Of a DNA stretch of 58,356 nt, positions 45,785 to 53,859 are shown piece after piece. Each line of letters begins with the position of its first letter. Position 1 is the stretch's first letter. Below the pieces are notes generated by a model that was not told where the DNA came from, did no database searches, and worked only from the letters and a program-made list of their open reading frames with translations. This DNA is from Pseudorhodoferax aquiterrae (GTDB lineage: Bacteria > Pseudomonadota > Gammaproteobacteria > Burkholderiales > Burkholderiaceae_C): positions 1 to 58,356 of the forward strand of contig NZ_BMYK01000033.1 in the NCBI RefSeq assembly GCF_014652235.1. Reading direction: 5' to 3'. The translations under genes were made by a program, and so were the position numbers.

Positions 45785-47118
45785 GCGGGCGGAAAATCCA
45801 GCAGCACTGCCAGTCCCCGCCCGTCCAGCCCGTCGGCGAAGTGCAGCCTGGCGCCGTGCAGCGCCGCGATGCGCGCGACGATGGACAGGCCCAGGCCGTT
45901 GCCGCTCTGGCCGGTGCCCAGCACGCGGAAGAAGCGCTCGCCCAGGCGCGCGCGCTCGGCCGGCGCCACGCCCGGGCCGTCGTCGCGCACGGCCAGGCGC
46001 ACGCCGCCGTCCGGCAGGGGCGTGGCGCTCAGCTGCACCTGGCCGCCGGGCCGGCCGTAGCGCACGGCGTTGTCGAGCAGGCCGCGCAGCGCGCTGGCCA
46101 GCAGCGCCGGCTCGGCCTGCACTGTGCTGGCCTGCAGCGTCTGCGTGACGCGCATGCCGCGCGCCTGCGCGGCGCTGCGGTCCAGGCTCTCGAACAGCGC
46201 CGCCAGGTCCACGTCCTGGCGTGCCAGGGCGGCATGCTCGGGGTCGAGCCGGGCCAGCGCGAGCAGGCTCTCGACGAGCGCCGTGCAACGGTCCACGTCC
46301 TCGCGCAGGGCACGCAGGGGGTCGGCGGGCCCGGCCTGCTGGCGTTCGAGCAGCTGCACGCGCATGCGCAGCGCGGCCAGCGGCGTGCGCAGCTCGTGCG
46401 CGGCATCGGCCGTGAAACGGCGTTCGGACGCCAACGCCAGCTCCAGCCGGGCCAGCAGCGCGTTCAGCGCATCGAGGATGGGCCGCAGCTCGCGCGGCTG
46501 GCCGGCGCCGGCCACGGGCGAGAGGTCCTGCGGCGACTTGGCAGCGATGCCTGCGGCCGTGCGCTCCAGCGGTGCCAGCTGGCGCCGGATCGCCAGCCAG
46601 CAGACCGTACCGAGCAGCAGCAGCAATGCCAGCGCCGGCCAGGCCAGCTTCTCGGCCATCTCCTCCAGCAGTTCCAGCCGCTCTTTCCAGGGCTGGCCGA
46701 CCTGCGCCGTGAGGCCGCTGCGCGCGTCGCGTTCGACGTAGACGCGCCAGTAGGCGCCGTCGGCCCAGACGTTGTCGTGGAAGTCGCGGCGGGCGTCGCC
46801 GCGCACGAAGGGCTGGGCCGGCGCATCCTCGGCGCGGCTGCGCACGCGGCCCTCCGCATCGACGAGCTGGTAGTACAGCTTGAGCCGGCTCTCGCCCTGC
46901 AGCGCTGCGCCCGGTCGCGTGGTGGTGCCGCGCTGCGACGGATCCGCGCCCAGCGCCAGCGCCAGGCGCGCGGTTTCCTCGAGCGCTTCGTCGAAGACCT
47001 CGCTGGACCCATGCCAGGCCACGCCCACCACGATGGCCAGGCTGACCAGCCAGGCCGTGACGCTGGCGCCCAGCACCCACGCGAGCAGGCGGCGCCGCAG
47101 CGAATAGGAAGACTTCAC
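45766..47118 (-). CDS. Sensor histidine kinase (PmrB/QseC-like)
   Basis: A 450-residue membrane sensor. TM1 is at about 12-36, TM2 at about 158-177, with a periplasmic sensor of roughly 120 residues between. A HAMP-like linker is followed by the H-box AHELRTPLAALR with His241. The N-box DNAVRYG, G1 DDGPGV and G2 SGNGLGLSIV of the ATPase are intact. The start is a GTG overlapping the response-regulator stop (GTGA). Next to glycosyltransferases of ArnC/ArnT type, a role in envelope or cationic-peptide stress is plausible. Confidence 0.92.
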   Translation of the reverse strand: MKSSYSLRRRLLAWVLGASVTAWLVSLAIVVGVAWHGSSEVFDEALEETARLALALGADPSQRGTTTRPGAALQGESRLKLYYQLVDAEGRVRSRAEDAPAQPFVRGDARRDFHDNVWADGAYWRVYVERDARSGLTAQVGQPWKERLELLEEMAEKLAWPALALLLLLGTVCWLAIRRQLAPLERTAAGIAAKSPQDLSPVAGAGQPRELRPILDALNALLARLELALASERRFTADAAHELRTPLAALRMRVQLLERQQAGPADPLRALREDVDRCTALVESLLALARLDPEHAALARQDVDLAALFESLDRSAAQARGMRVTQTLQASTVQAEPALLASALRGLLDNAVRYGRPGGQVQLSATPLPDGGVRLAVRDDGPGVAPAERARLGERFFRVLGTGQSGNGLGLSIVARIAALHGARLHFADGLDGRGLAVLLDFPPAQGSSA

Positions 47119-47783
47119 GCGGCCGCCAGCCCGTAGCCCTGGTTGCGCACGGTGGTGATGAAGCCGCTGCCCAGCTTCTTGCGCAGGTTGTAGATGTGCA
47201 CCTCGATGGTGTTGCTCTCCACCTCCTCGCCCCAGCCGTAGAGCGCCTCCTCGAGCTGCGCGCGCGAGAGGATCTGCCCGGGCCGGCGCATCAGCGCGCG
47301 CAGCACGGCGAATTCGCGTGCCGTCAGCGCCAGCGGCGCGCCATCCAGCAGCACGCGCTTGGCCGCGGTATCCAGCACCACGGCGCCGTGGCGCAGTTCC
47401 GTGCTGCCCTGGCGCGCCTCGCGCCGCAGCAGCGCGCGGATGCGGGCCGAGAGCTCCTCCAGGTCGAAGGGCTTGACGAGGTAGTCGTCGGCGCCCAGAT
47501 CCAGCCCCTGCACACGGTCGTGCAGGGTATCGCGCGCGGTGATGACGATGACAGGCACCAGCCCAGCCGGTGCGCCACGCTGGCGCAGCGCTGCCAGTAC
47601 TGCATCGCCTTCCAGGCCGGGCAGGCCGCGATCGAGCAGCACGCACTGGTAGTCGTGCGTGGCCAGTGCGGCGGCGGCCTGGTCGCCGCGCTGCAGCCAG
47701 TCCACGGCGTAGCCGTCCAGCTGCAGCCAGGACTGCAGCGAACTGCCGAGCGAGCGGTCGTCTTCGAGGAGCAGGATGCGCAC
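47115..47783 (-). CDS. OmpR-family response regulator (PmrA/QseB-like)
   Basis: A 222-residue two-domain regulator. The receiver has the acidic pair in LLLEDDRSLG, the phosphorylation site Asp51 in VLLDRGLPG, Thr in VITARD and Lys in DYLVKPF. The C-terminal winged helix contains LTAREFAVLRALMRRPGQILSR and SNTIEVHIYNLRKKLG. The start is ATG 47781-47783. It is the first gene of the pair with the kinase and overlaps it by 4 nt. Targets may include the neighbouring glycosyltransferases. Confidence 0.95.
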   Translation of the reverse strand: MRILLLEDDRSLGSSLQSWLQLDGYAVDWLQRGDQAAAALATHDYQCVLLDRGLPGLEGDAVLAALRQRGAPAGLVPVIVITARDTLHDRVQGLDLGADDYLVKPFDLEELSARIRALLRREARQGSTELRHGAVVLDTAAKRVLLDGAPLALTAREFAVLRALMRRPGQILSRAQLEEALYGWGEEVESNTIEVHIYNLRKKLGSGFITTVRNQGYGLAAA

Positions 47784-47831
47784 AGCCGCGAGGCTACACC
47801 CTGCGGCTGAAGCGAATCTGATGCCCCGCGT

Positions 47832-49019
47832 TCAGCGGGCCTTGAGGGCCGTGTCCGGGAAGTCGCTGAAGACACCGTCCACGCCGGCGGCGTAGAAGCG
47901 CTTGTACTCGTTGACGGGGTCGCCCTTGTCGTCCGAAGGCAGGCCGGTCACCTCGTTGCGGAAGGTGTAGGGCACGACCATGAGCCCGGCCGCATGCGCG
48001 TCCTTGATCACGTTGGTCACCGGCATCACCACACGGTCGCGCTCGTCGATCTTGCCGTCGCCGTTCAGATCATCGGGCTGGCCGTCGTTGTTGGCATCGA
48101 CCTGCTTCGTGGGGATCAGGTAGGGCTTCCAGGGGCCGATGATGTCCGCATAGGTCTTGACCTCGCGCAGGCCCTCGGGCGTCAGCAGGCTGGCGAAGGT
48201 GCGCGGGTCGCCCGCGACGGCGAAGTCGTAGGGCTTGTCGTAGGGGGCCACCAGCTGCATCTGGCCGTTCTTGTCGACCGAGTCGCCGTCGACGAGCTGC
48301 ACCAGGCGGATCTGGCTCTTGCTGCGCAGGTACTTGAGGTTGGAGACCTCGAAGGACTGCACGATCACGGGCGAACTCTTCTGCGTGTAGCCGTAGCTGG
48401 CCAGCAGGTCGAGCAGCCGGTCCTCCAGCTTGAGGTTGAGGTTGGCGTGGAAGGTCGGGTGCTTGGTCTCGGGGATCACGCCGACCGTGCGGCCCAGGCG
48501 CGCGCTTTCGGACTTGGCCAGGTTCAGCACCTCCTGCAGCGTGGGGATGCGGAACTGCTGGTTGTAGCTCTGGTCGCGGGCGGGGTTGGCCTGCTTGGCG
48601 AACAGGGTCTTGAGTTCGGCCAGCGTGAAGTCAGAGGCGAACCAGCCTTCTTCGCTCACACCGTCGACCACCTTGGTGGTCTTGCGGTCGGCGAACTCGG
48701 GGCGCGTGGCCACATCGGTGGTGTTGGTGATGTTGGGCTCGTGGCGCGCGACGAGCACGCCGTCCTTGGTCGCCACGAGGTCGGGCTCGATGAAGTCCGC
48801 GCCCATGTCGATGGCCAACTGGTAGGAGGCCAGCGTGTGCTCGGGCCGGTAGCCGCTGGCGCCACGGTGGCCGACCACCAGGGGCTTGTCGCCGCTCAGC
48901 GTGGGGTAGTCGTCACCGCCGCCGCCGCCGCAGGCGGAAAGCAGGGCGCAGGCGGCCAAAGTGGCGGCCAGGGGGCGCAGGGTCACACGCAGGAAAGGGC
49001 GCTGGTTCAGCGGCGGCAT
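47832..49019 (-). CDS. glpQ: Glycerophosphodiester phosphodiesterase, lipoprotein with EF-hand insert
   Basis: A 395-residue lipoprotein of the GlpQ type that hydrolyses glycerophosphodiesters to glycerol-3-phosphate. The lipobox is LLSAC (Cys30) followed by a run of five Gly. The TIM-barrel active site shows [12 protein letters not shown] (His51), EPDL (Glu78, Asp80) and ARHEP (His93). An unusual calcium-binding insert, [18 protein letters not shown], lies at about 308-325 as two EF-hand-like loops. A strong AAGGAGG ribosome-binding site supports the ATG at 49019. Confidence 0.95.
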   Translation of the reverse strand: MPPLNQRPFLRVTLRPLAATLAACALLSACGGGGGDDYPTLSGDKPLVVGHRGASGYRPEHTLASYQLAIDMGADFIEPDLVATKDGVLVARHEPNITNTTDVATRPEFADRKTTKVVDGVSEEGWFASDFTLAELKTLFAKQANPARDQSYNQQFRIPTLQEVLNLAKSESARLGRTVGVIPETKHPTFHANLNLKLEDRLLDLLASYGYTQKSSPVIVQSFEVSNLKYLRSKSQIRLVQLVDGDSVDKNGQMQLVAPYDKPYDFAVAGDPRTFASLLTPEGLREVKTYADIIGPWKPYLIPTKQVDANNDGQPDDLNGDGKIDERDRVVMPVTNVIKDAHAAGLMVVPYTFRNEVTGLPSDDKGDPVNEYKRFYAAGVDGVFSDFPDTALKAR

Positions 49020-49139
49020 ATCGGTCCTCCTTGTTGTTGGGCGGCGAGTCTCCGCAGCCACTATGACAAGGCCGTGAACCGAACGGCAGCAGATTTGCAA
49101 GGAGTTGTGACGCGCAGGCCGCGCCGCGCAGGCCAGCCG

Positions 49140-49451
49140 TCAGATATCGACCGGCACCTTGAGCCGGGACACCGGCACCAGGCCCTGGTCTCCGTCTTCG
49201 TAGACCAGGTAGACGGCGGTCGACACCAGGCTCCAGCAGGCGGTGTAGCGCCGGCCCTGCAACGTGGCCGAGGCGGTGCGGAACAGCGGCCGGTCGCCGG
49301 GATCGATGCGCTGCAGCACGGCCTCGTTGCTGCAGGCCGCATCGGTGAAGCGGATCGAGTCGGCGCCTTCGTTGACGACCAGGTCGTTGGCGTGGGCCGC
49401 GGTGGCCAGCAGTGCCGCGCAAAGCACTGGGAGCAAAGCGGTGGTTCGCAT
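49140..49451 (-). CDS. Small secreted hypothetical protein
   Basis: A 103-residue protein with a signal peptide (1-21, cut after AHA). The mature part has a pair of cysteines, in DAACSNE and YTACWSLV, likely disulfide-linked in the periplasm. No domain is recognised. It lies 120 bp upstream of glpQ on the same strand. Confidence 0.75.
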   Translation of the reverse strand: MRTTALLPVLCAALLATAAHANDLVVNEGADSIRFTDAACSNEAVLQRIDPGDRPLFRTASATLQGRRYTACWSLVSTAVYLVYEDGDQGLVPVSRLKVPVDI

Positions 49452-49641
49452 GGTGTTCTCCTGTGGGTGCGCGGCGGGCTGTCGCGCCATGGTTTCATTC
49501 TGGTCGGCGCCTGCCCGGGCGCTGTAGGACGCGGCGCGCTCCACGCGTTGCCGCGGGCGGACCCCGTTGTCCGACGCCGCGCACGGGCCGGACACTTTGG
49601 CCGCTTGGGGCAACAATCGATGGCTTCGCCCCCGCTCTTCC

Positions 49642-50853
49642 ATGCCCGTTCTCTCCCCTCCCACCATCCGTCCCGTCTGGCTCACGGCCAACCTCGTCGC
49701 GCAACTGGCCCTGGGCCTGCTGGCCATGACGGTGTGCCTGCCCTCCATGCAGCAGTGGCCTGCCGAGTTCGGCGCGACCCAGGCCGAGGTGCAACTGGGC
49801 TTCGGCGGGTATGTCGCGGCCTACGGTGTGTTCCAGCTGGTCTACGGCGCGGTGTCGGACCGCATCGGCCGCAAGCCCGTGCTGCTGGCCGGGCTGACGC
49901 TGGCCCTGCTGGCATCGCTGGCGGCCGCGCTGGCGCCCAGCCTCGCGGTGCTCAACCTGGCGCGGACCGTGCAAGGCGCGGGCTGCGCAGCCGGCATGGT
50001 GATCGGCCGGGCGATGGTGCAGGACCTGTTCACGGGCGCCGAGCGCACGCGCGTGATGGCCTTCATCGGCATGATGATGGGCCTGTGTCCGCCCACGGCC
50101 ATGCTGCTGGGCGGGCAGATCCATGCGCGCTGGGGCTGGCAGGCCAACTTCGTGCTGATCGCCGGGCTGGCCGCACTGCTGCTGGTGGCGGCCTGGCGCT
50201 GGCTGCCGGCCACGCAGCCGCCGGCACACACCAGCGGCGCCAGCGTGGCGGCGCTGCTGGGCGGCTACGCGCGGCTGGCGCGCGAACGCGCCTTCGTGCT
50301 GTACGTGACCATCCTCGCGATGACGGCTGGCACGTTCTATACCTTCCTGGGCGGGGCGCCGCTGGTGCTGGCCAGCTACGGCGTGGGGCCGCAGCAGATG
50401 GGGCTGTACATCATGACGCCGCCCATCGCCTACGTCGTCGGCAACCTGCTCACGCAGCGCCTGCTGCGCATGGGCCGCAGCGACCGCTTCCTCATGAACC
50501 TGGGCCAGGCCGTCACGCTGAGCGGCCTCGTCGCGGTGCTGGTGCTGGGCCTGGCGGGCCTGCACCACCCGCTTGCGCTGTCGCTGCCCATGCTGGCGAT
50601 GGGCATCGGCCACGGCCTGCTGCTGCCGCCCACGCTGATCGGCACGGTGGGCCTGGTGCCCGCGCTGGCCGGCTCGGCCGCGGCGGTCGCCGGGCTCATG
50701 CAGCAGCTGACCGGGGCCGTGGGCGGCTTCGCCGTGAGCCTGGTGCCCATGGACGGGCCGGTCTGGCTGGGGGTTCTGATGTTGGGCTGGGCCGCTGGCG
50801 GGCTGCTGGCCCAGGTGCTGCTGTGGCGGCGCGGCCATGTCGTGGAGCGCTGA
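49642..50853 (+). CDS. Bcr/CflA-family drug efflux MFS transporter
   Basis: A 403-residue twelve-helix exporter of the DHA1 Bcr/CflA group. The N-terminus LGLLAMTVCLPSMQQWPAEF has the family pattern after helix 1. GAVSDRIGRKPVLLAGL is motif A, and LARTVQGAGCAAGMVIGRAMVQDLF is the extended motif C of Bcr/CflA exporters. ATG 49642 is preferred to an upstream start because it begins directly before helix 1. An AACAAT box lies at 49612-49617. Confidence 0.9.
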   Translation: MPVLSPPTIRPVWLTANLVAQLALGLLAMTVCLPSMQQWPAEFGATQAEVQLGFGGYVAAYGVFQLVYGAVSDRIGRKPVLLAGLTLALLASLAAALAPSLAVLNLARTVQGAGCAAGMVIGRAMVQDLFTGAERTRVMAFIGMMMGLCPPTAMLLGGQIHARWGWQANFVLIAGLAALLLVAAWRWLPATQPPAHTSGASVAALLGGYARLARERAFVLYVTILAMTAGTFYTFLGGAPLVLASYGVGPQQMGLYIMTPPIAYVVGNLLTQRLLRMGRSDRFLMNLGQAVTLSGLVAVLVLGLAGLHHPLALSLPMLAMGIGHGLLLPPTLIGTVGLVPALAGSAAAVAGLMQQLTGAVGGFAVSLVPMDGPVWLGVLMLGWAAGGLLAQVLLWRRGHVVER

Positions 50854-50889
50854 GGCCGAGCGCGCTGCATCTGCGCGTTTTTCATCCTG

Positions 50890-50918
50890 CTGACGTGGGC
50901 CATTTGCTCAAATATGAT
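50890..50918 (+). promoter_or_regulatory. Sigma-70 promoter of the caspase-TIR unit
   Basis: CTGACG (50890-50895), a 17-bp spacer and TATGAT (50913-50918, one mismatch) form one of the best sigma-70 promoters in the window. The predicted start near 50925 gives a leader of about 70 nt. No promoter-like sequence is apparent in the 2-bp gap before the TIR gene. Confidence 0.7.
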
Positions 50919-50995
50919 GCTGGGGCCGCAGCCGCGCAGGGTGGTTGGTGGCGGGGGGCGGGTGCCCGGAGGGCAAGCATGAGGTCACTGACATC

Positions 50996-53857
50996 GTGGT
51001 GGACAGGACGTGGCGGCCGCCGGCTGGCGGGCTGGGCATTGCGTTTCTGATGTTTGCCCTGACCGATGCAGTATGCGCACAGGTGCCGATTCCGCTGGTT
51101 GAGACAGGCCAGCACACCGGGGTGATCAACAGCATTGCGGTGGATCGCGCTGAACGCTGGCTGGTCACGGCATCGGAAGACAAGACCGCGCGGGTGTGGG
51201 ATTTGAACAGTGGCCGCCTGGAACGCGTCCTGCGCCTGCCGATCCGTCGTGGTTTGGCAGGCATGCTGTCTGCAGTGGCGATCTCTCCGGACGGATCCCT
51301 GGTGGCGCTCGGTGGCGCCACCGGCAGTGCTGGTGCGGCACATCCCATCTATCTGTTCGAGCGGCACAGTGGCCGTTTGCTTGGGCGCAGCGGGCCCTAC
51401 CTGGATCTGGCCATCCAACTGGTGTTTTCTCCCGATGGGCGTCGGCTCGCCGCCACGTTTGGTGGCGGCAGCATGCGGATCCTTGATACCGGAAACCTGT
51501 GGCATGAGTTGACGATCAGTGCCGCCTGCCGGGCTGGGAGCCATGGCGCTGACTTTGCTTCGGACGGCAGGTTGGTCATGGGCTGCCTGGACGGCACGGT
51601 GCGGTTGTTCGATACCCAAGGCGAGCTCTTGGGCGAGCGCAAGGTTGGCGACAGGCCGTCCAAGGTGCGGTTTTCGCCGAATGGCCAGCACATTGCCGTT
51701 GGTTTCGAGCGCGCTCCGTTCGTCCAGGTGCTTTCGGGACGCGATCTGACCTTGTTGGCGAAGCCCGACCATCGACTCGTGACCACGGGTGGTCTTTCTC
51801 AAGTGGCGTGGTCGCATGATGGTGAACGGCTCTATGCGGCGGGCACCTTCCAGCGCGACTCTGTCTACCCTGTTGTGTCCTGGTCCCAGCAGGGCGCGGG
51901 TGCGCCCGTGCTGCTCGATGCGACGACCGATACCTTGTCCGGTCTGGTGCCGCTGGCCAGCGGTCGGCTGGCCTTTGGGTCGTACAGCTCCGTCTGGGGG
52001 ATCCTGGACGCCCAGGGCCGCCGTGAGCCCCAGGCGCTGCAGCCGGTGCTCGACTTCCGCGATAGTGCGGATCGCTTCTCCGTGTCGGGTGACGGCCGAC
52101 GCGTGGAGTTCAGTGGCACGCGCTGGCACGGCGATCAGTGGTCCCGGTCCCTGGCGCGCTTCGACCTGGCCACGCGTACCCTGGAAACCGAAGTGGAGCC
52201 CGAGCCGGGCCTGCGCCTGCCGGGTAGCGATGGCCTGCCGGTTGCGGGCTGGGAGTACAAGGAGGGGACCTTGTTCGACGGAAATCGTGTTCCGGTGCTG
52301 GCTTTCGGGGAGAGGCCGCACGCCTTGGACCAGGCCGACGATCGCAGCGGGTTCGTGCTCGGCGCCAGCTGGTCGCTGCGTCGCTTCGATGCCGATGGCA
52401 GGGAGGTGTGGCACACCTTCCTGCTCAGTTCAGCGTTGGCCGTCAACCTCAGCACGAACGGGCGTTTCGTGGTGGCAGCGCTGGGAGATGGGACATTGCG
52501 CTGGTACGACGCGGCCAACGGTGCCGAACGGCTGGCACTGTTCATCCACGCCGAGGACAAGCGATGGGTGCTGTTCACGCCGGAAGGCTTCTACGAGGCC
52601 TCCGCTGGCGGCGATGCGCTGATCGGCTACTGGTTCGAACCGGAGCGCGACCGCGAGGGCCAGTACGTCGACTCTGCACAGCTTTCAGGCATCTACTTCC
52701 GGCCTGACCTGATCAGCCGGCGGCTGGCCGGCGACGAGGCCGCCATCGCCGAAGCTGTGGCCGCCATCGGCGACGTGCGCCAGGTGCTGGCCGGCGGTTT
52801 GCCGCCCACCGTCACATTGCTGTCGCCAGCCGAAGCCGACAGCAGCGGCGAGTACGAATTGAAGCTGCGCGTCGACCCGGCCAATGCGGGTGTCGGAGAG
52901 CTCAAGCTGTTCATCGACGGCGCAGAGGTGCGCGCGCGCACCGTCGCGCCGCCAGGCGGCGGGGTGGTGACGCAGCGACTGAGCCTGGGGCCGGGCGCCC
53001 ATGTGGTGGCGGCGCGTGCCATGCGTGCCGACGGCAAGGTGGCCTCTAACGAGGTGCAGGCGCGGGTCACGGTGCAAGTGGCGGCGCCAAGGCCGGTGCT
53101 GCGCGTATTGGCAGTCGGTATTAGCAAGTACGACGACGCGAGCTTTCGCAACGGTGTGAAGTTCGCCACCGCTGATGCGACCAAGCTGGTAGAGCGGCTG
53201 CGCGCCGGTGCCCAGGGCTTGTATCGGGATGTCGATACCCGCGTGCTGGTCAAACGCGCCGACACCTCGCTGGCCCGCATCCAGGCTGAACTCGACGCGC
53301 TCGTGCAGCGGTCGCGGCCGGAGGACGTTGTGGTCATCTTCCTGGCCGGCCACGGCAAGGCGCCTGATGGCAAGTACCACTTCATCCCGGCGGATTTTGT
53401 CTACGACGGAGACCAGGCCTTCAACGGCCAGCGCACGCTGTCGCAGGACCGGCTTGAGCTGGCGTTGAAGAACCTGGGCGCCGGCAAGAGGCTGCTGATC
53501 CTGGACACCTGCGATTCGGGCACGGCGGCCCAGGCTTCGCGCGACGGCAGCAGCGAGCAAAAGGACGCCATCGTGCGGCTGATGCGGGCCACCGGGCGCT
53601 ACATCCTGGCGGCGGCCTCGCCCCAGGGCAAGGCGCTGGAGGATGGCTTCAACGGCCACGGTGTGTACACCGCAGCGCTGCTGGAGGGCATGGCCGGCCG
53701 GGCCGTCTCGCCGCAGAGCGCCATGATCGACGTGGACGCCCTAGCCAATTACGTGGCAGACCGCGTGCCGGAGCTGACGCGTGCCAAGGGCTACGAGCAA
53801 CGCCCGATGAAGACGTCGTTCGGGCAGAACTTCCCGATCACGCAGCGGGTGCCCTGA
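50996..53857 (+). CDS. Secreted beta-propeller caspase (C14 peptidase)
   Basis: A predicted 953-residue protein. From GTG 50996 there is a clean signal peptide (basic start, hydrophobic GLGIAFLMFAL, cut after VCA at about 28). Residues 35-545 contain WD40-like repeats (TASEDKTARVWDL, AISPDGSLVALGG, LVFSPDGRRLAAT, VRFSPNGQHIAVG). An Ig-like domain follows at about 604-695. The caspase domain (about 701-945) has His786 in IFLAGHGK and Cys839 in LLILDTCDSG, the complete dyad. Cys178 and Cys197 could form a disulfide. Alternative starts are GTG 50999 and upstream non-ATG codons; none alters the domains. The GC content of the 5' half is lower than that of neighbours. It is the first gene of a two-gene unit with the TIR protein. 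Confidence 0.88.
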   Translation: MVDRTWRPPAGGLGIAFLMFALTDAVCAQVPIPLVETGQHTGVINSIAVDRAERWLVTASEDKTARVWDLNSGRLERVLRLPIRRGLAGMLSAVAISPDGSLVALGGATGSAGAAHPIYLFERHSGRLLGRSGPYLDLAIQLVFSPDGRRLAATFGGGSMRILDTGNLWHELTISAACRAGSHGADFASDGRLVMGCLDGTVRLFDTQGELLGERKVGDRPSKVRFSPNGQHIAVGFERAPFVQVLSGRDLTLLAKPDHRLVTTGGLSQVAWSHDGERLYAAGTFQRDSVYPVVSWSQQGAGAPVLLDATTDTLSGLVPLASGRLAFGSYSSVWGILDAQGRREPQALQPVLDFRDSADRFSVSGDGRRVEFSGTRWHGDQWSRSLARFDLATRTLETEVEPEPGLRLPGSDGLPVAGWEYKEGTLFDGNRVPVLAFGERPHALDQADDRSGFVLGASWSLRRFDADGREVWHTFLLSSALAVNLSTNGRFVVAALGDGTLRWYDAANGAERLALFIHAEDKRWVLFTPEGFYEASAGGDALIGYWFEPERDREGQYVDSAQLSGIYFRPDLISRRLAGDEAAIAEAVAAIGDVRQVLAGGLPPTVTLLSPAEADSSGEYELKLRVDPANAGVGELKLFIDGAEVRARTVAPPGGGVVTQRLSLGPGAHVVAARAMRADGKVASNEVQARVTVQVAAPRPVLRVLAVGISKYDDASFRNGVKFATADATKLVERLRAGAQGLYRDVDTRVLVKRADTSLARIQAELDALVQRSRPEDVVVIFLAGHGKAPDGKYHFIPADFVYDGDQAFNGQRTLSQDRLELALKNLGAGKRLLILDTCDSGTAAQASRDGSSEQKDAIVRLMRATGRYILAAASPQGKALEDGFNGHGVYTAALLEGMAGRAVSPQSAMIDVDALANYVADRVPELTRAKGYEQRPMKTSFGQNFPITQRVP

Positions 53858-53859
53858 CC

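Noticed and set aside
49612-49641. A very short start for Bcr/CflA at ATG 49620
   Set aside because: That ATG is in another frame; the transporter frame starts at 49642.
47994-51050. A 1018-codon plus-strand frame across GlpQ and Bcr/CflA
   Set aside because: It runs antisense to GlpQ and out of frame through the Bcr/CflA gene. Its end is the 23-residue overlapping peptide mentioned with the caspase start, not a gene.
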